Shown: positions 1-9,826 of the stretch, in pieces
How the letters are laid out: each line of letters opens with the position of its first letter
Numbering within the stretch: the first letter of the stretch is position 1
Source: Trichomonas vaginalis G3
Lineage: Eukaryota; Parabasalia; Trichomonadida; Trichomonadidae
DNA length: 64,000 nucleotides
NCBI RefSeq assembly: GCF_026262505.1
Contig: NC_067207.1
Coordinates: 32,332,082-32,396,081 of the forward strand
Reading direction: 5' to 3'
The notes under the pieces: generated by a model
Told to the model about the DNA's origin: nothing
The model's database searches: none
What the model saw: only the letters and a program-made list of their open reading frames with translations
Made by a program: the position numbers and the translations under genes

Positions 1-273
1 TATGTTCGTCAAAATCTCCCACAAATTATAGACGGAATAACAAAAAAATCCGTTGAAATTGAATCTTTGCTTGTAAATGAGCAAATAGTAAATAGCAATA
101 GAATGGCAGATAACAAAGCAATGGAAGATGTAAACTCAACACAAAATAATTCAAATATGTTTGAAAAATTTGCCATAATTCCTCAAAATGATTCTATTAA
201 TTTGAGCCCATCACATAATGACCCAAGCGAGAACGTATTCTCAAATGAATTTTTCGAATTTTTTGATTGTTAA
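1..273 (+). CDS. 3' end of an unknown host gene (partial)
   Basis: Frame 1 is open from the first base of the window to a TAA at 271-273, giving at least 90 residues; the true start lies to the left. The tail is polar and Asn/Ser-rich and ends in acidic and aromatic residues (SNEFFEFFDC). I recognise no domain. The stop is followed at once by GTAAATA, which fits the UAAA-type polyadenylation signal that trichomonads place at or just after the stop codon. Product unknown. Confidence 0.5.
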   Translation, partial: YVRQNLPQIIDGITKKSVEIESLLVNEQIVNSNRMADNKAMEDVNSTQNNSNMFEKFAIIPQNDSINLSPSHNDPSENVFSNEFFEFFDC

Positions 274-645
274 GTAAATATTGAATGTGATATACCATTC
301 AAAATAAATGATTGTTTGTTTTCTCCTTTTTGCCAATTTGGGAACAATAACAGTTAAAGACTGTTTTGTTCATAGTAATCCATTATTTTAATCATAATTA
401 ATGCAAAGAGAATCAATAAATTTAACGTTACTATCAATCATCTGCCTGTACGGTCAAATTTTTAAATCTTAAATCTGAATAGTTTAAATAGAAATTTAAA
501 AGTATCTTGACTGGAATTAAGGAAGGTATATATCTTAATTTCTTAATTCTATGTTGATATGCAAAGAAAATTTGTGTATTTGATCAAATTTCAAAAAATA
601 ATTATTTACAAAATAACAAAACTCTATAATATACAATACAATTAG
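274..645. other. Intergenic, nothing recognised
   Basis: AT-rich spacer between two convergent genes. I see no ORF, RNA gene or repeat in it. Both neighbouring genes end here, so it should hold two 3' ends. Confidence 0.5.
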
Positions 646-2088
646 TTAGAAATATTTAGACAAGTCAGCCAAATCGCTATATCTTTTCTCTAAATCATCC
701 GCAGTATATCCTCTATATTCGATGAAAGGTCCCCATTTTTTCATGTCGATTTCTTTAATTATTTTGAAAGGAACTCCATGTTCATTGAAAATATAATCAT
801 CCAAACTGAAGAAGTCACTATCAGAGTGTATCAAATATATAAACATCAAAGCTTTGAGAGTAAATTCATCAGCTGTCATTGATTTAATTTTTTCAAAAGA
901 TTTCCAAGCAAGATCTCTATATTCTTGTGATGGTTCTAATCTATACAAAGCAAATAAAGAAATGAGAGCATTAAAATATGCTTCTGAATCACCATATCCT
1001 GGCTTATCCAGATTCTCAACAATTTGTTTCATAATATATCTACTCAAATTTCGATCTTCAATCATTTTTTCATTTATCTTAACTGTTCCCATTATTATAG
1101 TCCCGGCAACAAAATTATTTCGATACTGATCAACAAAAGAAGCAGGACTACGTGCTGGCCGCACATCATTCATGTATTTCAAATATAAATTCATGAAATG
1201 CTGGCCACTGTCTCCTATTAAATGATATCCTTTAACTAATTTATCCAAATAATCGTATTGTTGCTTCCATCCAAGTTCTTTTGAATATTCCCTCAATACT
1301 TTCTTGAATTTCCTCATTGTGTGCTGCATATACTTTGGATCATCTAATAAAATTGACAAATTAATGAATTCGCATGGGAAAACGGAATACTTTGGTTTAA
1401 TCTTTGAATGATGGCATGGTTCTCCTTTAGGATTTCCATTATCATTATTAATTGTGAAAAAATGACATTCTGTAGTGAATGGCATGATGAAATCAGCATA
1501 TTCTTTGGCTTTTAATAAGAATGACTTGTCGTCTGTTAATTGATATGCAGAAATCAAGTTACCTACAATGTCTGGAACGAAATCATCAACACTAACATGG
1601 CCGTCAGGAACAAAATTTTGTGAAAAGATGATGTTTTTGAATTGTTGAAGCTCTTCTTTGAGATCAAGAACGCAAAGTGATGATAATATATGTACAATTT
1701 TACGTCTCATTTTAGAATCATCTGTTTTATTGTATTCATTTAGAATATTATGGCTTGATTCCTTGTAAAAATCTTTAATTTGCTCTAATTTGGCTGGATA
1801 GCTTCTAATTTTCGTAAAATTTATAATAAATTTTGAAGGAAAGAACTGTTTTGCTGAGTTTTGACGTGGATCTGAATCTATAAGCTTGGTAGAGAAAAGA
1901 TATCCTTGAAATTCTGAAACTTCGAAGTTTAATGAAGTCATTATTCTTTGTTTACATGGTAAAAGGGCAAAAAAGATAAATAAGTAGATATTATATGCCA
2001 ATAAGAGGTCCTGAGTGATAGAATATCTGCATTTAAAACTCTGTAAAAACAGTCTGTAAAACTTGGAAAGCTTCAATTTCAAAAACAT
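646..2088 (-). CDS. GH47-like (class I alpha-mannosidase-like) membrane-anchored protein
   Basis: A 480-aa protein. The ATG at 2088 is chosen because TCATTTTTAAAATG, a good Initiator, sits directly in front; the frame runs open further upstream but without an ATG. Residues about 27-43 form one hydrophobic segment (LLLAYNIYLFIFFALL), as in the type II anchor of ER/Golgi GH47 enzymes. The (alpha/alpha)7 family signature is visible: PDIVGNLISAYQLTDDKSFL near residues 172-191, YDYLDKLVKGYHLIGD near 278-293 (family: aDSYYEYLlKgyll.g), FVAGTIIMG, and EAYFNALISLFALYRLEP near the C-terminus (family: PETVESLfyLyRlT). GH47 enzymes trim alpha-1,2-mannose from N-glycans. The acidic catalytic positions look poorly conserved, so this may be a lectin-like or EDEM-like paralogue rather than an active enzyme. 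Family confidence is moderate and activity is unknown. Confidence 0.6.
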   Translation of the reverse strand: MFLKLKLSKFYRLFLQSFKCRYSITQDLLLAYNIYLFIFFALLPCKQRIMTSLNFEVSEFQGYLFSTKLIDSDPRQNSAKQFFPSKFIINFTKIRSYPAKLEQIKDFYKESSHNILNEYNKTDDSKMRRKIVHILSSLCVLDLKEELQQFKNIIFSQNFVPDGHVSVDDFVPDIVGNLISAYQLTDDKSFLLKAKEYADFIMPFTTECHFFTINNDNGNPKGEPCHHSKIKPKYSVFPCEFINLSILLDDPKYMQHTMRKFKKVLREYSKELGWKQQYDYLDKLVKGYHLIGDSGQHFMNLYLKYMNDVRPARSPASFVDQYRNNFVAGTIIMGTVKINEKMIEDRNLSRYIMKQIVENLDKPGYGDSEAYFNALISLFALYRLEPSQEYRDLAWKSFEKIKSMTADEFTLKALMFIYLIHSDSDFFSLDDYIFNEHGVPFKIIKEIDMKKWGPFIEYRGYTADDLEKRYSDLADLSKYF

Positions 2089-2099
2089 TTTAAAAATGA
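2086..2099 (-). promoter_or_regulatory. Initiator (Inr) overlapping the GH47-like start
   Basis: Read on the minus strand, TCATTTTTAAAATG matches the trichomonad Inr consensus TCA+1Py(T/A), with the ATG about 10 nt downstream. Transcription probably starts at this A, leaving a very short 5' UTR, as is usual in T. vaginalis. It decides the start codon of the gene. Confidence 0.55.
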
Positions 2100-2234
2100 T
2101 AAGAACACAGCTAATATTTAATATATACACTAACCAACAAAGTTGGACAAATGAAGAAAATGCTTTAAAAAGCACATTTCAACAAACAAAAATTAAATTT
2201 AGAATATATCGATCATTCTACAAATAATTTCAAG

Positions 2235-3203
2235 CTATCTAGTATAAAGAACCATAAATGGGACAAGCAAAATTGAAGTCCAAAAGATCATTGTCGAAGC
2301 AACACCTTCTCCAAGCTTATTACTGCATGTAATAGCATATGACGCAACAGCTGTTGGCTGAGCACATATAATTACGCATTGTCTTGATAGTCGATTTGAT
2401 AATTTCAGAGCTTTGCACCAAAGTAATGCGAAAAATGGTCCAATCATGAATCTAGAAAACATACAGAATATAAACTGTAACCAATTGCAGGCGATTAATG
2501 AATGTTGTGCTAAAAAAATTCCAACACACAAAAGTGCATTTGCATAGACCATATCTCCTGCAATTTGCATTAATTTATCTAGAAAAGGAACATATGTTAG
2601 CCCTGTTGCTGAATAAGCAATACCACATAAAACACTAATAAGAATCGGACTTTTGAATATCGATATTACTAAATTAACAAGTATTTTGAATGAAAATTTT
2701 TCCGGAGGCATTCCTTCTTCTCTTAGTTTCTTATTATTTTCAATAATTTTGTAAATTCCGACTAATATGTAGAAAATTGGCGACGAAACAATATGGTTCG
2801 AAATTGTTGTCATTGACACCATCATATTTTCTTTGGCTGGCCATATGGAATTGAAAACTGGAATTCCAGATACGACATAATTGACATATGCGGCTGGAAA
2901 TGATGTTGCTAAGTATGTGCCTATTCTACTCTTAAAAGGGTAAATCATAATTGGTGTTAATGCAATATAAATAGAAGCGGACATCAATCCTGCAATTAAA
3001 CAAGGATAAAAATTCAATTCGCTAAACTTTTTTGAAGCAATTCTCTCAAACAATAAAGGGAAAAATCCAACCCAGAATACCATATCATTTAAAGCTAGAG
3101 AATCGCTGTTTTTTAGGATCTTTAATTTGGCAAGAGTGAATCCTGTGAATATGATTATCAACATTGCGACGCCTACTTGAATCACATTTCCATAATTTGT
3201 CAT
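2235..3203 (-). CDS. Auxin efflux carrier (AEC/PIN-like) family permease
   Basis: A 322-aa polytopic membrane protein, close to the usual 300-400 residues of the membrane transport family. Hydrophobic helices cover most of the length: residues about 8-24, 42-52, 68-92, 130-150, 175-200, 215-235, 242-260 and 295-318. A polar central loop (KIIENNKKLREEGMPPEKFS, near 150-170) separates two five-helix halves, the layout expected of AEC transporters. Conserved helix breakers are visible, such as PAAYVNYVVSGIPVF and the late CAQPTAVASYAIT segment, which resembles the P-x-A-x-x-A motif of the second half. Family members export small organic anions; the substrate here is unknown. It is transcribed in the same direction as the GH47-like gene with 146 bp between them; trichomonad genes are normally transcribed singly. 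Confidence 0.8.
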   Translation of the reverse strand: MTNYGNVIQVGVAMLIIIFTGFTLAKLKILKNSDSLALNDMVFWVGFFPLLFERIASKKFSELNFYPCLIAGLMSASIYIALTPIMIYPFKSRIGTYLATSFPAAYVNYVVSGIPVFNSIWPAKENMMVSMTTISNHIVSSPIFYILVGIYKIIENNKKLREEGMPPEKFSFKILVNLVISIFKSPILISVLCGIAYSATGLTYVPFLDKLMQIAGDMVYANALLCVGIFLAQHSLIACNWLQFIFCMFSRFMIGPFFALLWCKALKLSNRLSRQCVIICAQPTAVASYAITCSNKLGEGVASTMIFWTSILLVPFMVLYTR

Positions 3204-3879
3204 CTGAAATCTTCAATCAAAATTTTGTCAAATCAAACTTTTCAAAGTTTTCTCCAAAAAGGTTGCAATTTACAGCCACGTGAAATCATTGTTTGGAATA
3301 GAATACTGCAATGAAAAGAATACTATATGTAGATTTAACCCCCGTTTGAACAAGAGAATTTCAAAATTCATTAATATGATCAGACTAAGCTCTTTGCATA
3401 AATTGGATTGCAATTGACGAATGAAATGAAACAATAGATTCTTGAAGTCTATAAGCAAGATTTGATCAAAATCTAAAATAAAATTAGAATGAATATGGAA
3501 TAAATCGTCAACATATAACAGAAAAGTGGATTTTGTATTAAATGTTAGAGAGTTAATTAAAATCGAAGATAATAATAATTGTGGAAATATGAAAAAAGCA
3601 CTCAGATAGTATTATGATGCAATATTTAGATACCGATACAGTATCTAATGTATTGTTAAGGCGTGTCATATATCATTCATGTAGAATTAATGAAATGAAG
3701 TTATTCATCCATTTTTATGCTATAAACTTTTTCGCCTCCAAAAAATGTTATTACCATTGCAAAACTCGCTCATTCTCAGAAAATTGCGCAATGTTGCTGA
3801 ATAGGTATTAGATTTTATTAACTACGTTCTCACATAACAATAAATATTAAAGAGTTATTCATGTGAAAAAAAGGTAGTG
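3204..3879. other. Intergenic; no supported gene
   Basis: AT-rich region between the permease and the first Maverick gene. It contains a few short frames (for example 3614-3811) with no domain, no convincing Inr and no codon bias. A GC-rich patch near 3880-3910 marks a compositional change and is where I place the approximate left edge of Maverick A. Confidence 0.4.
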
Positions 3880-3952
3880 GGGCTTCCAGGCGCGTTGCGC
3901 CCTCTAGCCCCGAAGATGTTTAGTATAAATGAAGTTTTTATTCGGAAAAATG

Positions 3953-4855
3953 TTAGTTTTCTGGTGTGAATTCGGAGGACTCTTCTTGGATAGAGTCTTG
4001 TATTTCCTCCTCCTCTTCTTCCTCCTCCATTGCTTCTGGGAAGAAGCCTTCTTCTGGGTCGAAAACATTATATAATGTGTAATTGAATGACACATTATAT
4101 CTTTCTTTGAGTTCGCTCCTGACAAAGAACTTAGTTCCAGGAATACAGAAGACTTCTGTGCGTTGGAAAAGCTGATGTCCTGGAACGAATTTGGCAATTA
4201 GAGACTTCTTTTTTCCGAATTGTTCAGGAGTTTTCATGACGACAGTAACAACATCTCCATCTGCGAGGTCTTGTTGTTGTTCGGAAAGGTAAAGAGCAAT
4301 GATATGAATGGTTGCTGCGTTGAATTCGAGAAAGTCGAATTCAAATTGTGTTGTCGTATAACATTCAAACCATTTTGTACGGTTGTCTCCGAACTCGTTA
4401 ACGTATTCATCTTCGTCATATCCGTAACTAAAGACTTGGAATTCGGCAATTCTCTTGTCGAATGACCGTTGGATGTAACGAGGAAGATTTTGACGAACTT
4501 GGTATAAAGTTCTCAACATTATAAGCTTAGTAAATGTTGGAAAATACTGAACTAAGACATCGCTAAGCTCAATTGGACTTGGAATTGTCTTAGTAAGTTC
4601 AATTGAACTAGTAATTGCTTTGTTCAGAACTTCACAGAACTGAGTATTGTATGTAGCGTCTGGTTGTGTGTTTTCTTCGGCGTCTTTGAGATATTTAGAG
4701 CAAATTTGTTGAAGAATTTCTCTTAATTCGCTGTTAGACTTTTTGGTGGTTATTCTAACCGCTGTGCCAGTTCTTGGATGTTGTGGGGCTTTGGCTTTGG
4801 TTAGCGGTTGAGAATTGTTAATGTTTGAATTGTGGTTAACAGCGTTGGCTTCCAT
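3953..4855 (-). CDS. Maverick A unknown protein with acidic tail
   Basis: Open frame of 300 aa starting at MEANAVNHN. The frame extends 22 codons upstream, but that extension lies in a palindromic promoter region, so the internal ATG is preferred. The N-terminal 50 residues are polar, with a basic patch (RITTKKSNSELREIL). The middle looks globular and mixed alpha/beta, and the last 25 residues are strongly acidic (EEEEEEEEIQDS). I recognise no family. It is the leftmost gene of the element and is divergent from the long 5328 gene. Confidence 0.55.
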   Translation of the reverse strand: MEANAVNHNSNINNSQPLTKAKAPQHPRTGTAVRITTKKSNSELREILQQICSKYLKDAEENTQPDATYNTQFCEVLNKAITSSIELTKTIPSPIELSDVLVQYFPTFTKLIMLRTLYQVRQNLPRYIQRSFDKRIAEFQVFSYGYDEDEYVNEFGDNRTKWFECYTTTQFEFDFLEFNAATIHIIALYLSEQQQDLADGDVVTVVMKTPEQFGKKKSLIAKFVPGHQLFQRTEVFCIPGTKFFVRSELKERYNVSFNYTLYNVFDPEEGFFPEAMEEEEEEEEIQDSIQEESSEFTPEN

Positions 4856-4893
4856 TAGATAAAAATGAACTGACCAAAAAAGACAGATATTTA

Positions 4894-4990
4894 AATATTT
4901 GAGATAAACCGTTTTCGTCAACGGTAACCCCCTCTATTTTTTTATTTTATTTAATAGTTACCGTTGGAAAAACGGTTTATCTCAAATATT
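4894..4990. promoter_or_regulatory. Inverted repeat with Myb-like sites in a divergent promoter
   Basis: Arms at 4894-4928 and 4957-4990 are nearly perfect inverted copies (AATATTTGAGATAAACCG...CAACGGTAAC) around a 28-bp AT-rich centre. The arms contain CAACGGT/ACCGTTG. The same core recurs at about 5038, 5059 and 5087, in front of the rightward gene at 5328. YAACGG is the classical Myb recognition core, and trichomonads have many Myb regulators. Control of the divergent pair by Myb factors is an inference. Confidence 0.4.
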
Positions 4991-5327
4991 GAATGAACTA
5001 TAAACATTTTTTGTTTTCTATATATACTTTTTTGTCCAACGGTAAAACTTTTTACACAACGGTTTTTGAGAGTCGTCGCCGTTGACTTTTTTGTAGAGCA
5101 CTCAAAATAGTATAACTTTGTCCGGACAAGTAAGGGTCTATCGTCGCTACAGGAAAAGTTACAGGCGTTCCAAGGAAGTATACTTTGAGAAGCCTTTTTC
5201 CCCTTATAGAATGAGATAGGACGGTTATTTTACAAAACTGACAACACTTTGACCGAGTAGTTTTTTGTGCTGAACAAAAAGTGTCATATAAACATCTGTC
5301 AAAAACCGCTTTTTAACTTCACTTAAA

Positions 5328-7346
5328 ATGCCACGTAAGCTATGTAAGAATATACGTAAGAGGAAGGGAGCATTGAAACATCCAATAGTAAAACTGACAC
5401 CACAACAACAGTTGCAACAACAAATGATGAATGACCCCGCTATGTTGCAACAAATGTCAAGCAACCCTATGCTTTTAAACCGAGTTATTGGTGCACAGAG
5501 TGGAGGTTTAAGAGCGGCACTTTTAGCAAAAATGGCAGGCTATGGTGGAGCTGCAGACGGAACAGCTTATAACCCTCAAAGTCAAATGAATTTGAGTTCA
5601 CTCAAAAATCAAATAACAGATGTCAAAAAGTCAAACATAGACATACAGAAACAAATAAGTGAAAACGAAAAGAAACTAGAATATGACAGACACACAAAGA
5701 AACTCAATAAGTTAAACGTAGAGAAAAAGAAGAAAGAAGAACAACTGAAAGAACTAAGTACAGAGGAATATGCGAAAAAAGTGTCAGAAAAAGCAGCAGA
5801 AGTAGCAAAAATGGAACAAGATGTTATAAATTTGAAAAACCATACTACTCAATATAAAGTACTGAAAGATGAAGAGATAAAACAAAAAGCCATGAAGACA
5901 TATATGGATAGCGATGAGTATAAAAAAGAAGTTGAAGCAAATGTAAAGGCAGAAAAACTTTTACAGTTGCAAAACCAAACCGTACAGTATGAAAACTTAG
6001 CACAAGAAAGTAAAAATAACGACGCAGCCATGCAAAAGGCAATGAAAAGCGCAGAATATATAAAAGCTAATAATGACTGGTTAGATGCCCAAGCCAACGC
6101 TAAAGCAGCCCAACTTATAGGGTCAATAAGGACAAAAATACAAGCGGATGAAGACAGTTCAAATGAAGCTTTAATGAATGCTGACTTTAAGAATGCCTTC
6201 GAAGCTCTTCATAGTAAGGTGAAACTAGTGAACGACTTCTCATCTGGAAAGAAACTGAAGTCTGAAGGTTTCGACAAAGAGTTAAGAGAAGTAGCACAAA
6301 ATATGACGAAAATAACAGATGCAGCAACGAGACAGGCAGTTCAAAGTGCCTATGACGCCGTTAGAGCAGCTGTTGTGGAAAGTCAAGAAAAAGAGTTACA
6401 ACAGACCAAAACAGACCTAGTAAATGCTTTCTTAAGAACGAAAAGTCAGGTAGGACATTATGCTGCAGATGGAACATATGTGCCAGCTGGTGGAACTTAC
6501 ATACCACCAAACCCTCCAAGAGAAGCACCTGCACCAGGACTACCTAAAACATTTACATCGTCACATGGACACAGACACAGGCATGCACCAAAACCAACAC
6601 AACAACCAACAGTTCAAAATCCAGCACAACAACAACAACAACCAACACAACAACCAACAGTTCAAAATCCAGCACAACAACAACAAACAGAGCAAAGACA
6701 TAAAAGAAGTAGAGAAAAAGGAAACCAAGAATTCTTAAAAATGCTTAAGGAAGATTATGGTTACCCAGATACTCTTGACTTTAGTGACAGATATAAAGAA
6801 GCTATTAGAAAGTTCAAGGAAGGAAATACTGACCCGAACATATTTAGCTTTATGGTTCAGCATAAAATCGGATATAATCTCAAACCTGGAAAATACAAGC
6901 TCGCTAAGGGATATGATTTAATAGCATATCATCCAAATGACATGGATGAATTTACTCCGAGATATTTGATGTCAGAGCTAAATGATAATTCAACTCTCTT
7001 CATGAAACGCGTAAAAAATAGAGACGGAACGAAAGAAGAAAGGTTTATGAGTCCGGATGACTTAGATAGGGAACTTGTTAAAAACGGTCTCGGAATATAT
7101 GAAATGCCACCAGATGAGGTACAAGAAACTCAACAGGAAGAAGTTCAGATACAACCAGACATGGAAGAAATAGTTCAGCAACAACAGCTAGAAGAGCCTG
7201 AAGGAAACGAACAAGTCCATCCTTTGGAAACTAACTTCACAGAACTAGATGAAGATTTGGAACAGCCGAAAAATCTTGACCCTCAACAAGAGTATGAGGA
7301 GAATATGGAATCTTCCAAGAGTCTAAGAAAAATTCGGCTGACATAG
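5328..7346 (+). CDS. Maverick A long coiled-coil, Gln-rich protein
   Basis: A 672-aa open frame. The first 20 residues are very basic (MPRKLCKNIRKRKG). Q/M-rich stretches follow near 25-55, then long charged helices, probably coiled coil, from about 90 to 360 (repeated K/E heptad-like segments). A Pro/Gln-rich linker near 395-460 contains two copies of TQQPTVQNPAQQQQ. The C-terminal 200 residues look globular and then acidic/Gln-rich. No enzyme motif is visible. Its place upstream of the 420-aa and capsid genes, with 17 bp to the next ORF, suggests a virion structural or scaffold role; this is inference from position. Confidence 0.6.
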   Translation: MPRKLCKNIRKRKGALKHPIVKLTPQQQLQQQMMNDPAMLQQMSSNPMLLNRVIGAQSGGLRAALLAKMAGYGGAADGTAYNPQSQMNLSSLKNQITDVKKSNIDIQKQISENEKKLEYDRHTKKLNKLNVEKKKKEEQLKELSTEEYAKKVSEKAAEVAKMEQDVINLKNHTTQYKVLKDEEIKQKAMKTYMDSDEYKKEVEANVKAEKLLQLQNQTVQYENLAQESKNNDAAMQKAMKSAEYIKANNDWLDAQANAKAAQLIGSIRTKIQADEDSSNEALMNADFKNAFEALHSKVKLVNDFSSGKKLKSEGFDKELREVAQNMTKITDAATRQAVQSAYDAVRAAVVESQEKELQQTKTDLVNAFLRTKSQVGHYAADGTYVPAGGTYIPPNPPREAPAPGLPKTFTSSHGHRHRHAPKPTQQPTVQNPAQQQQQPTQQPTVQNPAQQQQTEQRHKRSREKGNQEFLKMLKEDYGYPDTLDFSDRYKEAIRKFKEGNTDPNIFSFMVQHKIGYNLKPGKYKLAKGYDLIAYHPNDMDEFTPRYLMSELNDNSTLFMKRVKNRDGTKEERFMSPDDLDRELVKNGLGIYEMPPDEVQETQQEEVQIQPDMEEIVQQQQLEEPEGNEQVHPLETNFTELDEDLEQPKNLDPQQEYEENMESSKSLRKIRLT

Positions 7347-7363
7347 TAGAAGGATATCGAAAA

Positions 7364-8626
7364 ATGTTCACCGACATACAAAAGACTCCAACATCAGATG
7401 AAAATATTCAGCATAGAATGGAAGTACTGAAAGAAAATGTACGCAAATACAATAATCCTTTTTACTTACGACCATATAACGTTCAATCTTTGGCTGAACT
7501 CGGTGAAAATAAAAGGTTAAATTTCAACAAAACATATAGAAATGAAACATTGTTTAAAGTTCATTCAGAACCTAACCAATATGGAAACAAACCTACTTTT
7601 GTTTCTGCAGACTATGGAACTACAATGAGATGGGGTCATAAAGCTAATCCGGATAGGTGGTTCATAAACTTACAACCTCAATTCCAAGAAGTTGTAGACG
7701 CAATGGAAGTGAATGGTGAACCAGATATAACGGGTATTTTCAGCGCGGCTTTAATGCCATTGAAAGATATGAAAGATGCAGATATTTTGGACCAGTATGA
7801 AATGAACATGGCTGAGGGAAATATAACACCTGACGTTCTAGAACATTTATCTCAAAGAACTACACAGAACCATAGAGATGGTATATTTGGTGAAGAGTTT
7901 AGAAAGAGAGTTAGGGAGAGAGAAGGAAGAGAACCTATTGTACATGACCTTGCAAACGAAAGTTTGCAAAATGTCATAAAAACTTACTTTGCAGACAATG
8001 AAATGAGAAGGGATGAATATTTAAGAAAACTCAAATGGACAGTACCAAATGAAATGTTAGTATTGAAAAACATGTTCCATGACAAAATAAAACCAACTAC
8101 AGAAATATATGACGCAAGACTGAAACGTTGGGTAAAAGCTTTCCCATTCACAAAAGATATTATTGGTTACATGGAAAGAAAACCAGAATGGCTACAAAAA
8201 CATATATTTGGAAACGAGCTTATTCCATATGGACAAGCTCTGTTTGAAGAGCTTGAACCGGAAACTCAGGAAAGAGTCATGCAAACAATAAGCGAAGACT
8301 CAAATACAAACTATAACAAAATCTTTCTAGGATATAGGTTACCTGAGATGGGCGACCAGAGCCCAAAGGCAAAAAGGACATGGGAAATTTACAACATACT
8401 AGGTGAACATGAGGCAAAGATGCAACAACTTGAAGCAGAGGGCAAGTTACCAAAAGCGACACCAAAGAAGAAGAGAAGAGTAGAACAAAGTGAAAGTAGT
8501 GAAGAAGTAACTTCATCTAGTGAAAGTAGTGGCAATGAAGGAAAAAGAAGAGTTAAAGATTCAGTTAAAAACTCAGTCAGGAAGAAAGTAAAGCTTGGTC
8601 CGAGTGGGTTCTATTATGACATATAA
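7364..8626 (+). CDS. Maverick A 420-aa protein with C-terminal NLS-like basic tail
   Basis: Open frame of 420 aa, only 17 bp after the coiled-coil gene and 32 bp before the capsid gene. The body is mixed and soluble, with no recognised domain. The last 60 residues alternate basic and Ser/Glu clusters (ATPKKKRRVEQSESSEEV, then KNSVRKKVKLGP). PKKKRRV closely resembles the SV40-type nuclear localisation signal, so nuclear delivery or DNA/capsid association is plausible. The tight spacing suggests coordinated expression with the capsid gene. Confidence 0.55.
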   Translation: MFTDIQKTPTSDENIQHRMEVLKENVRKYNNPFYLRPYNVQSLAELGENKRLNFNKTYRNETLFKVHSEPNQYGNKPTFVSADYGTTMRWGHKANPDRWFINLQPQFQEVVDAMEVNGEPDITGIFSAALMPLKDMKDADILDQYEMNMAEGNITPDVLEHLSQRTTQNHRDGIFGEEFRKRVREREGREPIVHDLANESLQNVIKTYFADNEMRRDEYLRKLKWTVPNEMLVLKNMFHDKIKPTTEIYDARLKRWVKAFPFTKDIIGYMERKPEWLQKHIFGNELIPYGQALFEELEPETQERVMQTISEDSNTNYNKIFLGYRLPEMGDQSPKAKRTWEIYNILGEHEAKMQQLEAEGKLPKATPKKKRRVEQSESSEEVTSSSESSGNEGKRRVKDSVKNSVRKKVKLGPSGFYYDI

Positions 8627-9826
8627 ATCCAACTATTCTATATTTTTACCCATATGAAATGTACGCCGCTCAGAATATAACGCCAACAGTTTTGGATGCC
8701 ATGAACGGAAATGTTTCCGAATGGTATAACAAATGCGACAATGCCATTAGAAGGTCAGAAATAGTTCCTGGAACTTACGAATATACAACTGCTGTTTCTT
8801 ATGGAAACGTAGGTGAGTTTGGAGAAGGTTCTTCAACAACAGTAGATATTGCTTGCGACAGGTTTCATATTATTTCTATTGACAACTCATTCTTATACGT
8901 GGAACAAGACATTGAAATAAAACCTTCTGCCAAGTTGTCTGACAAGAAAGGTTGCAATGGAATTTTCTATGTCGGATACCAATATGCTCCAGAAGTTTTC
9001 ATGGGATATAAGATATATTCTAACTCTGACTTAGTTCAAACAGTAACATGGGCAAACTATGAATGGTTCGCTTTGAGAAACTCAGTACAACCACAAGCTA
9101 GAGAACAAACAGACCAGTATGCAACTATTGAGAAAATAAGAAGACTTGACCCTAACGTTCCAGGAGTTTATGTTAACCTTTCTGGACAAACTGCAGCAGC
9201 AGTAACCAAAGTAAAATTGAAACTTAGAGTTCCTTTGTCATCTTTCCTCATCTTCAGGTTTTTAAGATACTTGCCAAACTGGGCAGGAAAAATTTCTATC
9301 GAACTTACTCCAAGCAAAAATAACTTAGTCATTGCACCAGCACAAGACCCATTCACTATTACAGACGTAAAGGGAACAAATCAAACGTCATTCGCCGAAT
9401 TTTGCAAAGACAAAGTTGACTTAGACTTTGGTTTCTCAAACTTCAACAATGAAGTAAACTATTATTTCAATGCTGCTGGAACTGCTTGGGACCCAGTTAA
9501 GTTCACATGCGAACAGTTTGAATGCAAGAGAATAGAAAGCAGACTTGCCGTTTATATGTTGGACCCAGATATTTCAAATGCTTTAGCTGCCAAATATATT
9601 GCAGTTCCACTTATGTTCCCTATACACCAAATATCTGTCAAAGACTTTGCAGGTGAAGTTGGAAACCAAAATCCAGGAGCCGCAGGTGCAAGAACAGATA
9701 TTGCTTTAACAACTGCAATGAAACATGCAGATACTATGTTTGTACTGTTCAGACGAACTATAAATGACTATTCTTGTTTCTACAACCCTGGTATTAAATA
9801 TCATATAAACATAGATGGCAAATATA

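Noticed and set aside
854-1129. 91-aa plus-strand frame
   Set aside because: Lies wholly inside the GH47-like gene on the other strand.
3614-3811. 65-aa plus-strand frame
   Set aside because: No domain, no Initiator and no conservation evidence; length is expected by chance.
3880-3910. Terminal inverted repeat of Maverick A
   Set aside because: The GC-rich patch here and the hairpin near 25840 do not align convincingly as inverted copies, so element ends are given as estimates only.
5225-5464. 79-aa Cys-rich minus-strand frame
   Set aside because: Overlaps the start of the long coiled-coil gene and its promoter; Cys richness comes from reverse-reading CAA repeats.
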